DNA from: Artemisia argyi
Taxonomy: Eukaryota > Streptophyta > Magnoliopsida > Asterales > Asteraceae
Assembly (NCBI GenBank): GCA_030686995.1
Contig: CM060707.1
Location: 84,058,472 to 84,122,471 of the forward strand
DNA length: 64,000 nt
Reading direction: 5' to 3'
Shown here in pieces: positions 34,595 through 46,993 of this stretch. The position numbers and the translations under genes were made by a program. How positions within the stretch are numbered: the stretch's first letter is position 1; each line of letters opens with the position of its first letter. The notes beneath the pieces are model-generated. The model saw only the letters and a program-made list of their open reading frames with translations, did no database searches and was not told the DNA's origin.

Positions 34595-35690
34595 TGAGAT
34601 CAAATAAGTACATATTATTGGCATCATTTATCCTATTTAATTGACTTGTTTTATACTGTTTTGTATGAGAATCGATACTTAATTGTTTACTTTAGTAATT
34701 CTCAGGTAATAACAAACAATTGGTGAAAGTTGATGATTTTGGACGAATTATGGAGCTAAATGATCAAGATTGGAAAAGTCTACTGAAATCAATGAGATGC
34801 GCCGTATCATTCTCAACAGATACGCCGCAACATCATACTTAGATGAATTCGATGCCTGACTTTAAAGAATGCGCTGCATCTAACTATATCATGCACCGCA
34901 CATAAAACTTTGGTCAACGAAGTATAACCAACTTGTTCTACTCTAAATACGCTGCATCTCATTTACAACATGCGGCGTATCAGCTAAAGACTTCACCAAA
35001 CACTATCCAAGACATTAAAGGACATGCGCCGCATAGAGAAACAAGTTACGCCGCATCTGAAGGAGGTGTATGAATATTCTAGAATATAATAATCTTGGAT
35101 CCTACGCGAAGTTAAGTAGATACGCCGCATCTATCATCAAGATGCGCCGAATCGATCCCTCAGACAGAAGCTATAAATACCCCAAGACAGATGCGAATTG
35201 TAAGTGCAACAAAACCCTATGGAGACGAATTCAGTCGAAGAAGCATCACAAGACACACCCTAAATAGAGATCTTAGAGCCGTAAGAAGGTCCTGCATGTG
35301 TATAATTCATTAAGTATTTTTGTTTTATTGTATTAGTAAGCTTTAATCCATCAGGATTAATGGGCTTGTGGCCACCATACTGCTCCCCTTAAAATTGCTT
35401 TCCCATCGATTAAAGTTTATTTGATGTTTTTTTGGTGAATTGTATTTATGCATTGATAACCTTTGTGTTTAGTTGAGTCTTCTGGGCTACCATACCTGTT
35501 CCTCGCCTACTTACCTAGCGTCCAGAAGGTAGGATAAACATAAGTAATTATTAAGAGTTTACGCGCCGATATTGAGGATCCAACGAGACAGATTAGATTA
35601 CGATACTCATCATATAAAACTAGCAATAAAAACAAGTGACAAGCTACTTAAACCATAGGATAGGTCTTCTACGTGTCTCTATTATCTATC
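34595..35690 (+). repeat. 3' LTR of element B, truncated at its 3' end
   Basis: It starts TGAGATCAAATAAG and parallels 23947-24929, then continues through CATATAAAACTAGCAATAAAA to about 35690, where it meets a different LTR-like sequence. Palindromes include GATGCGCCGTATC (34796-34808). The TATA box is in GAAGCTATAAATACCCC near 35170. The frame at 35070-35267 is an accident of the LTR. Confidence 0.7.
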
Positions 35691-37101
35691 TGTGTGTCAC
35701 AAATCACAATTTCAGGTCATTTTCCAAACCTCGACAAAGTACTATTCACAGGTTACTATTCATCGATCACTATTCATCATTTTAATATTCACCATTTTCA
35801 GAGTCAGTTTGAGATTCTGAGAAGTGTTCAAAAATTTTACTATTCACGTGACACTATTCATGATCATCATTCATCTTTTCGTAAACCTAGTTTACGGGTA
35901 TTCAAATTCGCGTAACCAGTGTGGTTTAGCTACGAATTCAAGCAACATCAGTAAGGACACATCATATAGACTAGAGTAGTCTACATATTATCTGTAACAT
36001 CATCAGTATATTAGGTCATGCACGGGTTTGTGTGGTTTTCATTAACATACGTTTAATTACCTAATTAACGTTACCACTCAGGTTTTACTACTAACATATA
36101 CCTGACACTCCCGATTATGATCCTAACATATTTTCATACTCATTATAATGATATAAAAATTATTTTATTAATTTACCCGGTGTTTTCAAATTAACAGCTA
36201 CATTTTCCGTTAGGAGCTTATAACTCCGCCGATTTGCCATATTTCAACCCCATAATTATTCTAACACCCAATTCTTGCAAGGAATATGATTTTTCAATTT
36301 TTACAACTTCGTCATATTTTATTTCATCTCGTCACGATTTATTTCTAGTTAACTCGGTACCCGGTGACACCTAATACCCAACAAAACCTCACTAATGCAC
36401 ACACTTGGGGGACAAAGGTTTTAATTAGCCCCCAACCCACCACCTTTTCCCCTAAATGCCGCCCCATGTCCCCCTAGTCCTTGAATTACTTGAGTACAAT
36501 GAGTAAAAATATCTAACTTAAATCTACATAATATCTACGCTAATATACTAGTATAATACATGAATCTTCCTATCCTTTCTACTCCCTACCCAAATCCACG
36601 CCTACATGTCCTAAGATACTTCTGTTTAAATTTGATCACTTATTTACTATAAATCACTCTCATACATGATTTACTTACACAAAAAACATTTTCTGCCTTA
36701 CTTTAATACTTGTTCGATTTCTTGGATGCATTACTTACTTACTCATTACATACAAGATTTCTTACTCATGGACACAAGTGCTTTGAAACATATATGTTAG
36801 TTTATAGCCCCAATTTTACTCTTGATACTTGCTTCGCAAAACTTTGGGTGAGACACATGCAAAAACTTTTACATTGTAACAACTCGCATTTTTGGATTAC
36901 TATTCATTTTTACTATTTACTATTACTATTCACTTTTTTACTATTCACTTTCACTATTTACTCCCGAAATTTTTATTTCATATTCTCGTAAGTTAAACTA
37001 TTTTAATGATAATCCGAGAGTTTGACACTCGTCGGATCATTTCTGCAAAAATCACAAAACCGTGTCCGAGATTTACATTTAGGTTTAAACGTCATTCCAG
37101 C

Positions 37102-37706
37102 TAGGGGTGCTATTCGGGTCGGGTTGGTCGGGTTCGGGTCAAACGGGTCGGGTCCAAGTCGGGTCGAGGGTAAAAATAATATACCCGAACCCGACCCTAT
37201 TTGAACTCGGGTTAGTCGGGTTCGGGTCAAATCGGGTCGGGTCAAGTCGGGTCGGGTCAAGTCGGGTTCGGGTTTGTCCAATTTACAAAATCACATAATT
37301 TTATTTTATTTATTTATTTTTATTTTTTATTTTTTTTTTTTTTTTTTGTGAATGACAATTATGAAAAACCAAATTCACTTTGTAGTTTATACCTTTAACA
37401 TGAAAAACTATGCATATACTAAGATACCAAAGATTTCATTCATACCAAATAAAAAGAGAAGATATGCATGTAGTAGAACCATGTTCATGTTTCAAGTGTG
37501 AGGTATCCACGTTGCATATGAAAAGGGGCATGTCATACCTTCAAAGTTCAAACACTATAAATTCTCACACCCACCACCTTTTTCTCGAGGAAGTAATTTA
37601 TACGTTCAAACACTATGTCGAGGCAAAAGAAAAATTATATAGAAAATGGGCCAAGTTTACTACATGGATCACTTAATTTAACTTTGGCCTATCAATTGAA
37701 CAAAGA

Positions 37707-37761
<55 letters not shown>

Positions 37762-37948
37762 GGGTTAGTCGGGTTGACCCGAACCCGAATAGGCAAGTTT
37801 TTGAAACCCGATACCCGACCCGAGTTCGTAATCGGGTTAGTCGGGTTGACCCGATTGACCCGACTAAGATTTTGGACCCGAGTAACCCGACCCGAGTATC
37901 CTTATTCGGGTTCGGGTCCGGGTCGGGTCGGGATTTATGACACCCCTA
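37102..37948. mobile_element. hAT-type non-autonomous element with GGGTCGGGTT arrays, 847 bp
   Basis: The ends are TAGGGGTG and CACCCCTA, flanked by 8-bp near-identical repeats ATTCCAGC (37094-37101) and ATTTCAGC (37949-37956). The other solo LTR (near 43320) shows the empty site. An 8-bp duplication and a TAGGGGTG/CAGGGGTG end fit the hAT superfamily. Both ends are packed with GGGTCGGGTT-like repeats; the middle has a T-run (near 37330) and a 51-base A tract (37708-37758). No transposase is encoded; the frames inside are low-complexity. Confidence 0.8.
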
Positions 37949-40081
37949 ATTTCAGCATCCCGATATGTCCATAAAACACTATAAACAATAGAAATATGAT
38001 TTTCTCTCATTTTACGACAATTCCAAAAGTTTTAGAATTTTACGTTTTCCAGTTCAGCGTTTTACGCGAATTACGCGTTTTAGACCCGCGTTTCCAGTTT
38101 TAGCAGCGTTTAAGCAACCCGATAGAAGTTGCCACTCGTTAAATTTGCTAAGATAGGTTATATTAATAAGTTCTAACATATTTATTAGTTTCATATTTTT
38201 AGGATACCCGATTTTAAGTTTCATGACTTAACGACTTACCGTTAGCGATTACCGGGACAAAACTTACTCCATAAAAGCAAGGTATTATCAAAACACATAT
38301 CTAGTCATCCAAGATAGGCATTGAACGAAATTTTAGACCACATGGGGAATTTTCTTGGTCACTAAGTCTAAGATAGGAAGCTTACATAGGAAGCTAAACA
38401 TTTTGCAAGTAAACTTGGCCACTAAGTCTTGGAAAATATCCTAAGTCTCTAACCTCCTCAAGGAAACTTCCTAGGCACCTTCCTAACCTCCTCATCTTCC
38501 TATAAATATCAAGCTCATCCTCTTCCTTTTATCATCACCAAAAACGACACACACTTAAATCACACAACCTTGATCCTTTGATTTCTAAGTTATAAGTTAC
38601 ATACCAAAGTTGAAGGCATAGTAAGTCTCTACATGAATCAAGAGTTTGTTTGGTGATTCCATGGTTGAATTAGGAGCTACACAAGGGTACTAGGGCTGAG
38701 TTAATAAGGTTTTCACAAGGTCTATATCAAGGCTAGCAAGGGTTTCAAGAGTTGTGGTGAAGGGTTTGCAAGCATAGGTTTAGTGTCCTAGTTCATACTT
38801 TACTTCCTTTCTTTTGAAAGCCAAAAGTTGTAAGAAACCCTAATACACTTTCCTGCTCAATATCATTTTCATGCTTATTATATTTCATTCATGCTATATA
38901 TGGTCTTTGTATTGTGTTCATGATGTACAAAAATCTTTAAAACAAATTAAGAACACTATATGTTAACTTATGTTAAATAAACAAGGAAACTAGTGACTTA
39001 TATTGAGAACCACGACCAAAATAGAGTAACCATGATATGAAAAACTTACATACTGTTATAGAGGGTTTTAAAAGGAAAAAATGGCAATTTGAATCACCTA
39101 AAACGAGTACACGAGTCAAAAGATACGGCCAAAAGAAGTTAGCAAAACCAAAACGCCGAAACTGCCGATACCCTACTGTTAGCAATCTGACCTAAATAAA
39201 CGAGGCCCTTCTGGTCTGTTTCATCAAAAAGTTAAAACACGAAAGTTGTCGGAACGACGTTTTCATTCGGGATCAAAGAAGCTCAAACCCTGAAAACGCA
39301 TAACGAGTGTTATTTTTCTTCAAATTCTTAACAGCCCATTTATTACTATCAAGACTATACCTTTTTGTCACGGCTAAGGAAAACCAAATGGCCTAAAGGT
39401 CTAGAGCTGAGATCACAAACGTGACTAAGGCCAAGGTTGAGATCTCAAAGACATGGTAGCCAAGACCAAAGCCACGGCTAAGACCTCAAGGCTTTCTAAA
39501 CCAAAATCATTATAACTATTATACATGTTTTACAAATTGAATACTACAACACTAGGGAGCTTCATGTGAGGGGTTCCATTTGGGTAAACGGTTCAACGAG
39601 TTGCTGGATTTACGACTTAAAGTGTCCTAGCTCCTCGAACGTTTACTACATGACCTCTGAATTATGATGGCCGGAACGGTAGTAAGAAATATACAACCTA
39701 TACATTTAATATTCAAATACTTACACTATATACTAAGTACTACATCATGAACATTATGCAAGACATATATAGGCAATTCTTCGTATTCTTAGACGTTACT
39801 CCAAACCTAAGTCGCAACGTTCTATTATAGGCTGCTCTTAGAGACTTTCGCGATTCGACTACCACTTTCATTTCTCATTACATAAGCTTAAGGTGAGTCA
39901 TAGCCCCACTCTTACTCTTTTAATACTTGTTTTTAACTCTTTGTGGGAGATACATGCTCAACTACTTGCTTACTTGTACAAATACTCAAAACATTTATAC
40001 TTGATTATATTATACTTGATTGCATACATACATGACTGTGTTATACTTAATTGCGTTATTCTATTTAGTGGCTAGTAGTTA

Positions 40082-40149
40082 TCTTTGGGAATTGGCTCCC
40101 AGTTGTCTTTGGGAATTGGCTCCCAGTTGTCTTTGGGAATTGGCTCCCA
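40082..40149 (+). repeat. Three 24-bp tandem units in the solo LTR
   Basis: The unit contains GGGAATTGGCTCCC, whose ends GGGA and TCCC can pair. The opposite LTR carries the same three units at about 41609-41677 in reverse, so the array predates both insertions. Confidence 0.75.
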
Positions 40150-41073
40150 AGTGAGGTCTTCGGAGATGAAGTAAAGACTCACGACTAATTGCTTAATTGT
40201 TGTGATGAACTTATACATGTCTTAATCATACTATATATTTAGCAGTGGGTTGTGAACGCACAGGTTGCAAGTGTTGTTATGGGCGGGACTTGCAATTGAG
40301 TGGATTCACAATGCCTTTGCTGTGTGAACATTCTTTAAAGGATTTTCAACTGTTTTAAGACAAACTCTATGAACTCACCAACCATTGTGTTGACACTTTA
40401 GCATGTTTATCTCAGGTTAGTAAGGCGATAGCTAGTGCGTGGAACTTAGAGTCAAGCTGCATATTCTGAAGACTTACGCTTTTATCATTTACCATTCAAA
40501 ACATTTTGTATACATTTATGTATCATACTTTAGAATCTCATGTTTGTAACTTTGAATTCATTAATCGAATTGTAACTTTTCAAAACGTCTCATTTAGAGG
40601 TCGTTTTCTATAACTTGTACTTTTTATTATGAAGTAGCACCCCTAGTGACACAGTCTTGCGCTGCGGTATTTTGGGGGTGTTACATACATGGACTTGAAA
40701 CTGAACTTATGCTTTTATTAAACTATTGCGTGAGAATTAGCCTAAGTCTTTTTATCCCCTTTGCCCAAACTCATGAACCGTTAATTTCTATGGGAAGCGC
40801 GAGTGCTATACATAGATCTATTGGGGGTGACTCCCCCATTCGGGATTTAGTCCAATTGATCGAATTCCGGGCATATACCATTTTAGAATTCAAGTGCATC
40901 AGGATAAACACTTGTCGGGCCTTTATACTTAACATGCTTCTAGAGCATGTACACTGTCGTGGCTTCAGTTTAATGAAACTTAGTGCTGACGTAATAGACT
41001 TGACTTTGGTGTGACATTATATGCATTTTAATGTTTACATACTTTGCTATCGTCCAAACTTTATGCTTAATAC

Positions 41074-43516
41074 TGTAACACGCCCAAAATACCGCAGCGG
41101 AAGACTGTGTCACTGGGGTGCTACTTCATAATACAAAGTACAAGTTATAGAAAACGACCTCTAAATGAGACGTTTTGAAAAGTTACCATTCGATTAATGA
41201 GTTCAAAGTTACAAACATGAGATTCCAAAGTATGATACATAAATGTATACAAAATGTTTTGAATGGTAAATGATAAAAGCGTAAGTCTTCAGAATATGCA
41301 GCTTGACTCTAAGTTCCACGCACTAGCTATCGCCTTACTAACCTGAGATAAACATGCTAAAGTGTCAACACAATGGTTGGTGAGTTCATAGAGTTTGTCT
41401 TAAAACAGTTGAAAAGCTTTTAAAGAATGTTCACACAGCAAAGGCATTGTGAATCCACTCAGTTGCAAGTCCCGCCCATAACAACACTTGCAACCTGTGT
41501 GTTCACAACCCACTGCTAAATATATAGTATGATTAAGACATGTATAAGTTCATCACAACAATTAAGCAATTAGTCGTGAGTCTCTACTTCATCTCCGAAG
41601 ACCTCACTTGGGAACCAATTCCCAAAGACAACTAGGAGCCAATTCCCAAAGACAACTGGGAGCCAATTCCCAAAGATAACTACTAGCCACTAAATAGAAT
41701 AACGCAATTAAGTATAACACAGTCATGTATGTATGCAATCAAGTATAATATAATCAAGTATAAATGTTTTGAGTATTTGTACAAGTAAGCAAGTAGTTGA
41801 GCATGTATCTCCCCCAAAGAGTTAAAAACAAGTATTAAAAGAGTAAGAGTGGGGCTATGACTCACCTTAAGCTTATGTAATGAGAAATGAAAGTGGTAGT
41901 CGAATCGCGAAAGTCTCTAAGAGCAGCCTATAATAGAACGTTGCGACTTAGGTTTGGAGTAACGTCTAAGAATACGAAGAATTGCCTATATATGTCTTGC
42001 ATAATGTTCATGATGTAGTACTTAGTATATAGTGTAAGTCTTTGAATATAAATGGTTTATGAAACATGTATAGGTTGTATATCTCTTACTACCGTTCGGG
42101 CCGTCATAATTCAGAGGTCATGTAGTAAACGTTCGAGGAGCTAGGACACTTTATGTCGTAAATCCAGCAACTCGTCGAACCGTTTACCCAAATGGAACCC
42201 CTCACATGAAGCTCCCTAGTGTTGTAGTATTCAATTTGTAAAACATGTATAATAGTTATAATGATTTTGGTTTAGAAAGCCTTGAGGTCTTAGCCGTGGC
42301 CTTGCCGTGGCTTTGTCTTAGCTACCATGTCTTTGAGATCTCAACCTTGGCCTTAGTCATGTTTGTGATCTCAGCTCTAGGCCTTTAGGCCATTTGGTTT
42401 TCCTTAGCCGTGACAAAAAGGTATAGTCTTGATAGTAATAAATGGGTTGTTAAGAATTTGAAGAAAAATAACACTCGTTATGCGTTTTCAGGGTTTGAGC
42501 TTCTTTGGTCCTGAACGAAAACATCGTTCTGGACAACTTTCGTGTTTTAACTCTTTGATGAAACGGTCCAGAAGTGCCTCGTTTATATAGGTCAGATTGC
42601 TAACAGTAGGGTATCGGCAGTTTCGGCGTTTTGGTTTTCCTAACTTCTTTTGGCCGTATCTTTTGACTCGTGTACTCGTTTTAGGTGATTCAAATTGCCA
42701 TGTTTTCCTTTTAAAACCCTCTATAACAGTATGTAAGTTTTTCATATCATGGTTACTCTATTTTGATCGTAGTTCTCAATATAAGTCACTAGTTTTCTTG
42801 TTTATTTAGCATAAGTTAACATATAGTGTTCTTAACTTGTTTTAAAGATTTTTGTACATCATGAACACAATACAAAGACCATATATAGCATGAATGAAAT
42901 ATAATAAGAATAAAAATGATATTGAGCAAGAAAGTGTATTAGGGTTTCTTACAACTTTTGGGTTTCAAAAGAAAGGAAGTCAAGTATGAACTAGGACACT
43001 AAACCTATGCTTGCAAACCCTTCACCACAACTCTTGAAACCCTTGCTAGCCTTGATATTGACCTTGTGAAAACCTAAATATGAAACTAATAAATATGTTA
43101 GAACTTATTAATATAACCTATCTTAGCAAATTTAATGAGTGGCAAGTTCTATCGGGTTGCTTAAACGCTGCTAAAACTGGAAACGCGGGTCTAAAACGCG
43201 TAATTCGCGTAAAACGCTGAACTGGAAAACGTAAAATTCCAAAACTTTTGGAATTGTCGTAAAATGAGAGAAAATCATATTTCTATTGTTTATAGTGTTT
43301 TATGGACATATCGGGATGCTGGAAAGACGTTTAAACCTAAAAGTAAATCTCGGACACGGTTTTGTGATTTTTGCAGAAATGATCCGACGAGTGTCAAACT
43401 CTCGGATTATCATTAAAATAGTTTAACTTACGAGAATATGAAATAAAAATTTCGGGTGTGAATAGTGAAAGTGAATAGTAAAAATGAATAGTAATCCGAA
43501 AATGCGAGTTGTTACA
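41074..43516 (-). repeat. Solo LTR (right, minus orientation) with TSD AATAC
   Basis: The plus-strand ends are TGTAACACGCCC and GAGTTGTTACA, bracketed by AATAC (41069-41073 and 43517-43521). It is the same family as 36875-40685 in opposite orientation, separated from it by only 388 bp. Compared with the left copy it lacks the hAT-type insertion and about 510 bp that correspond to 38190-38700. The different target duplications show two independent insertions rather than one inverted duplication. Confidence 0.85.
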
Positions 43517-44074
43517 AATACTTTATGGTCTACTTTACTGATATTCTTCTTGACGCTGTAAGTGAAACAGTGGTCACTGATACTATACCTGACTTTATAT
43601 GTGTTCTATAATCACTTTCGAAAAACTTGTGGTCCAGATTATTAATTTACTTAAAGGTAAACTTTGTTTTCATGACACTGTGAGCGACACAATGGTTGCA
43701 AAACTTTCTTTTGAACTCACATTTCTTTTACTCTATATTGTTATTTAAACAAACCTATGAACTCACCAACCTTGTGTTGACACTTTTATCATGTATTTCT
43801 AAGGTTCATAAGGCGATAGCTTACTTTTGGAGTATTCAAGTCGCATGGCATTTTGGAAGAGTTTGAGGCATTATTTTACCATTCGATAATCTTTTGAAAC
43901 TGTATATGTAACTTATCACTTTGGGACCTCTTGTTGTAACACAAATTTCATTTATCGAATGGTAACTTTTCAAAACGTATCATACAGAGGTCATTCTCTA
44001 TAACTTGAACTCTGGATTATAAAGTAGCACCCTAGAGACATTATCTTCCGTTGCGATATTTTTAGGGTGTTACA

Positions 44075-44792
44075 CAAGGTTATATGATAAAAGAAAAACC
44101 TCCCAAAAATGACGGCCAACTCTCTATGAACCCTAATTTGGTTTCTGATCCGTAATCCTTGTTTCTTGATTTCGTTTTGATATTGGGAGTGATTTAAACA
44201 TTCGTGTTTATCATTCTTATATCACTTAATGACTGATTTGTCAAGGTTTTATTGATTATTTTCATTTTTTAAGGCTTTATATTGGTTCATCACAAACCCT
44301 AGAACCATAATCATTCCGATATGTTATTGGAAGAGATTCAACAGTGTTATATCATCTTTTATATCAGGTTGTCACATTGTTCGTTTGCGTTTTCGTAGTT
44401 TCGAAACAGCACTGCTTGTCCCAACTTCATTGTGTTCGTAATTGTAACCCTAATCGCTATTAGGGTTTTGGTTATCTGAAGTTAGGGATGTTCTTCGTGG
44501 TTGTTTGTTTGAGCTTCATTATTGCTGGTCAAACACAGATTTTGTGAATTGAGAGAAAATGGAAATATCGTATATTTTGGAACTAATTGGCCAGAATCAC
44601 AATACCATAACATGTTTGGTTCGCAGATTCAAAGAATTCAAAATCTGAATTCCATTCCTTAACGTGTTTGGTTGACAAATGGAATGGAATTCATTCATTC
44701 AAAATCCCATTTCTGTGGAATTCAACATTCCATAGCAAAGTGGGAGGAATGTTTACAATTCCATGGAATTCAATATATTTATCATAAAAATC

Positions 44793-44858
<66 letters not shown>

Positions 44859-44918
44859 TTTAATAATAATAATATTTTTTATTATTATTTATATTATTAA
44901 TTATTATTATTTTAATAC

Positions 44919-44975
<57 letters not shown>

Positions 44976-45057
44976 ATTTATCAATTTTAATTTAAAATTA
45001 AATTTTAAATATTATTATTATTATTTATATTATTAATTATTATTATTATTTTAATCC

Positions 45058-45114
<57 letters not shown>

Positions 45115-46993
45115 ATTTATCAATTTTAATTTAAAATTAACTTTTAAATATTTTAATATATTTTGTTTTTTCCCATTTTATTTTCTTGCAATCAAACACG
45201 CGATAGTTTTTGCAAATTCCAATTCCCTAAGATTCCAAATCCTTAACATTCCATTCTTTAACATTCCAATTCCTTCACATTCCAATTCCATAGAAACATT
45301 CCAATTCCATCAAAAATATTCCGCGAACCAAACGGAAGTTTCTCTCTCTTTGGTGATTTCCGGCCGCCCCTATCCCTATTATTTTTCGGCTACTTTCTCT
45401 TTTATAACCGCCTCTCTACCTCTTGATTCGTCATTGGTATGCAATCAGTTATATAGGGAAGTGTTTTTATTGTATAAGGGCGTGTTGAATCTGCTAAAAC
45501 CCTAACTATTCAATTCGATTGCTTTCTTTTTTTTTATGGTTTCAGTAGACTTGATACTATTTGATCGTATTCCAGTACTATTATTCATGTCGGTTTAATT
45601 AAATCGACTCTTATCTTGGTACGATCTATTGGGTTTCTTGAGCGTTTGGTGCCATATATTTGTTGCATGATTTTGACCTTCACTTAATTTAGAAACGCTT
45701 TTGGTATTGTTATGTGGTCGACTATGGCTGAATGATTATAAAACCTATTGGTTTTAGTTGTTTTCGATCTTCATTGGGACCTGCTGTTCTTATTACATAA
45801 CGAAATCCTAAGTTTTTAGGGTTTGGTTTTATTAATCATGAATGTAAACCTTGTTTAGGGTTTTCTTGATGTGGTTTGATGATTGCAAGTTCTATACCAG
45901 ATGTAGTGATTATACTTGGGGTTGAGAGAGAGATTGAAGTTAAGTTCTAGGGCTTCTTATTCAAAAACCCTAGGTTTCGATCTATGACCTATTGCCGATT
46001 GATAATTTTTTTGGTCTGTGATTGATATTGCTGGAAGTTAAGGTTGTTAAACCCTATTATCGTCCTCAAACTGGTTCTCAAGCATGGTGTTGCTGTTGGG
46101 TGAGTTTTGGGGTGCTACGTTCATTACTGATGGTGGGTGTGTATGTTAGGGTTTGTAATTTATCTATAGCAGATTCTAGTTTGTAACTCATGTTGATCCA
46201 CTTCTAAGAGTGGTAACTAATGCAATGACTTTGCTTGATGCTTCGATTCGATCCACAGTGTATGTGTGGTAATCATTGATTGCATGGCAGTTTTGTGGTA
46301 CCGTTTGTGATATCTGATCCTGATGCTTCTTTATGGATGGTACTGCTGTGATTGTGTAGGTTAGGGTTTGCTTACACCCTATTGGTCGACTTGTATGTTG
46401 ATCGATTAGTTTATGGGTTGACTTACGTGCGCGCTGGTCATGATGCTACATTGCGGATCACGACCGATGTGTTATTGTGTATGCTAGGGTTGTTCCAATC
46501 CCTATATTATTCTATGACAGGTTCTTGGGAACTCAATATGATCCACTTTTGCGAGTGGTAGCTGATGATGTAATGAATCTTGACATAGTTGTACGTGTGG
46601 CTAACATTGATCTCATGATTGTTATGGTTTGGTTAGCTGCTATGGCACGTGGTTTGTGGTTGGGTAAGTTCAAGGTTCTTTGTTCGATGTCATCCGTACT
46701 TGGTGGAGATGTTTGGATCACATGGACTTTGATTTTCAGTTCTATGATGACTATAGCTTTGGTGCTGTCTTGTGGGAAACAAGTAGTTACTTTTTCATTT
46801 TTATATCCACTTGTATAGTCATTATAGGTTGTAAGTTTATTATGTATGTTATAAGAATGGCATGTCATTCTTATATAGTGGTTGCATGTAAGTGTCCTAA
46901 GGGACTGAGATGAGGGAATCACTCTCATCCGTTGTACATATTTTACTAGGGTGCAGGATTACTCACCTTTAAAAAAAAAAAAAAAAAAAAAAA
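44075..46993 (+). other. Unassigned sequence ending in a LINE-like poly-A tail
   Basis: No protein family is recognisable. The end, GGGTGCAGGATTACTC (46949-46964) followed closely by A23 (46971-46993), matches the 3' end of the LINE at 61652 (GGGTGTAGGATTACTC and poly-A), so at least the last part is probably the 3' end of a related non-coding LINE derivative. Between about 46130 and 46600, segments with GTTAGGGTTTG and TGATCCACTT..GAGTGGTA return two or three times as diverged repeats of about 300 bp. The overlapping open frames at 46352-46928 are on both strands and unconvincing. Confidence 0.3.
44611..45334. mobile_element. Probable MITE with AAT/ATT microsatellites
   Basis: Imperfect inverted ends contain the shared core GTTTGGTTCGC (44614-44624, and its complement at 45323-45333). 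Inward both ends are rich in GGAATTC and CATTCCAATTCC motifs, pairing with each other. The middle is (AAT)n changing to (ATT)n and a roughly 130-bp unit, ending in CAATTTATCAATTTTAATTT, present twice (about 44878-45000 and 45007-45145). I could not identify a clear target duplication, so the superfamily is open. Confidence 0.5.

Larger units (their letters stand above)
23947..35690 (+). mobile_element. Tat/Athila-like element B with decayed gag and no pol, plus strand
   Basis: From left to right: truncated 5' LTR (23947-24929), an inserted LTR (24930-26988), gag remnant (27110-27721), Gag-linked module (27722-28710), long 3' non-coding region broken by a solo LTR (30192-33759), polypurine tract (34578-34591), 3' LTR (34595-35690). 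No protease, reverse transcriptase or integrase sequence is visible, so it is non-autonomous, though it kept a gag. The primer-binding site is lost with the end of the 5' LTR. LTRs and 3' region match element A in reverse orientation. Confidence 0.7.
36875..40685 (+). repeat. Solo LTR (left, plus orientation) with TSD TACAT
   Basis: It starts TGTAACAACTCG, ends GGGGGTGTTACA, and is bracketed by TACAT (36870-36874 and 40686-40690). No internal domain is present. It is 3811 bp long, of which 855 bp are a later MITE insertion and its duplicated target. The frames at 38973-39185 and 39893-40075 recur in the opposite LTR only because the DNA is repeated. A 24-bp unit containing CTTTGGGAATTGGCTCCCAG is repeated three times at 40082-40149. 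Confidence 0.85.
35691..44074 (+). repeat. LTR-like host sequence interrupted by two solo LTRs
   Basis: When the two inserted solo LTRs and one copy of each duplication are left out, 35691-36869, 40686-41068 and 43522-44074 join as one stretch of about 2.1 kb. It begins near TGTGTCACAAATC and ends GATATTTTTAGGGTGTTACA, similar to the end of the inserted LTRs, so it is probably an older relative. Short ACTATTCA motifs repeat at 35740-35875. No target duplication or primer site was found at its outer ends. Frames at 35673-35915 and 40646-41014 are not credible genes. Confidence 0.45.

Noticed and set aside
38973..42809. Pairs of similar small proteins (38973-39185 and 42597-42809; 39893-40075 and 41683-41865)
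   Set aside because: They are twins only because the DNA is the same LTR in two orientations; the LTR is non-coding and the frames start at arbitrary places.
36875..43516. One complete LTR retrotransposon between the two LTRs
   Set aside because: The LTRs are inverted, each has its own target duplication, and only 388 bp lie between them.
46352..46928. Frames of 69-131 codons on both strands, some hydrophobic
   Set aside because: Four overlapping frames on opposite strands in a region of diverged repeats before a poly-A tail; no domain.
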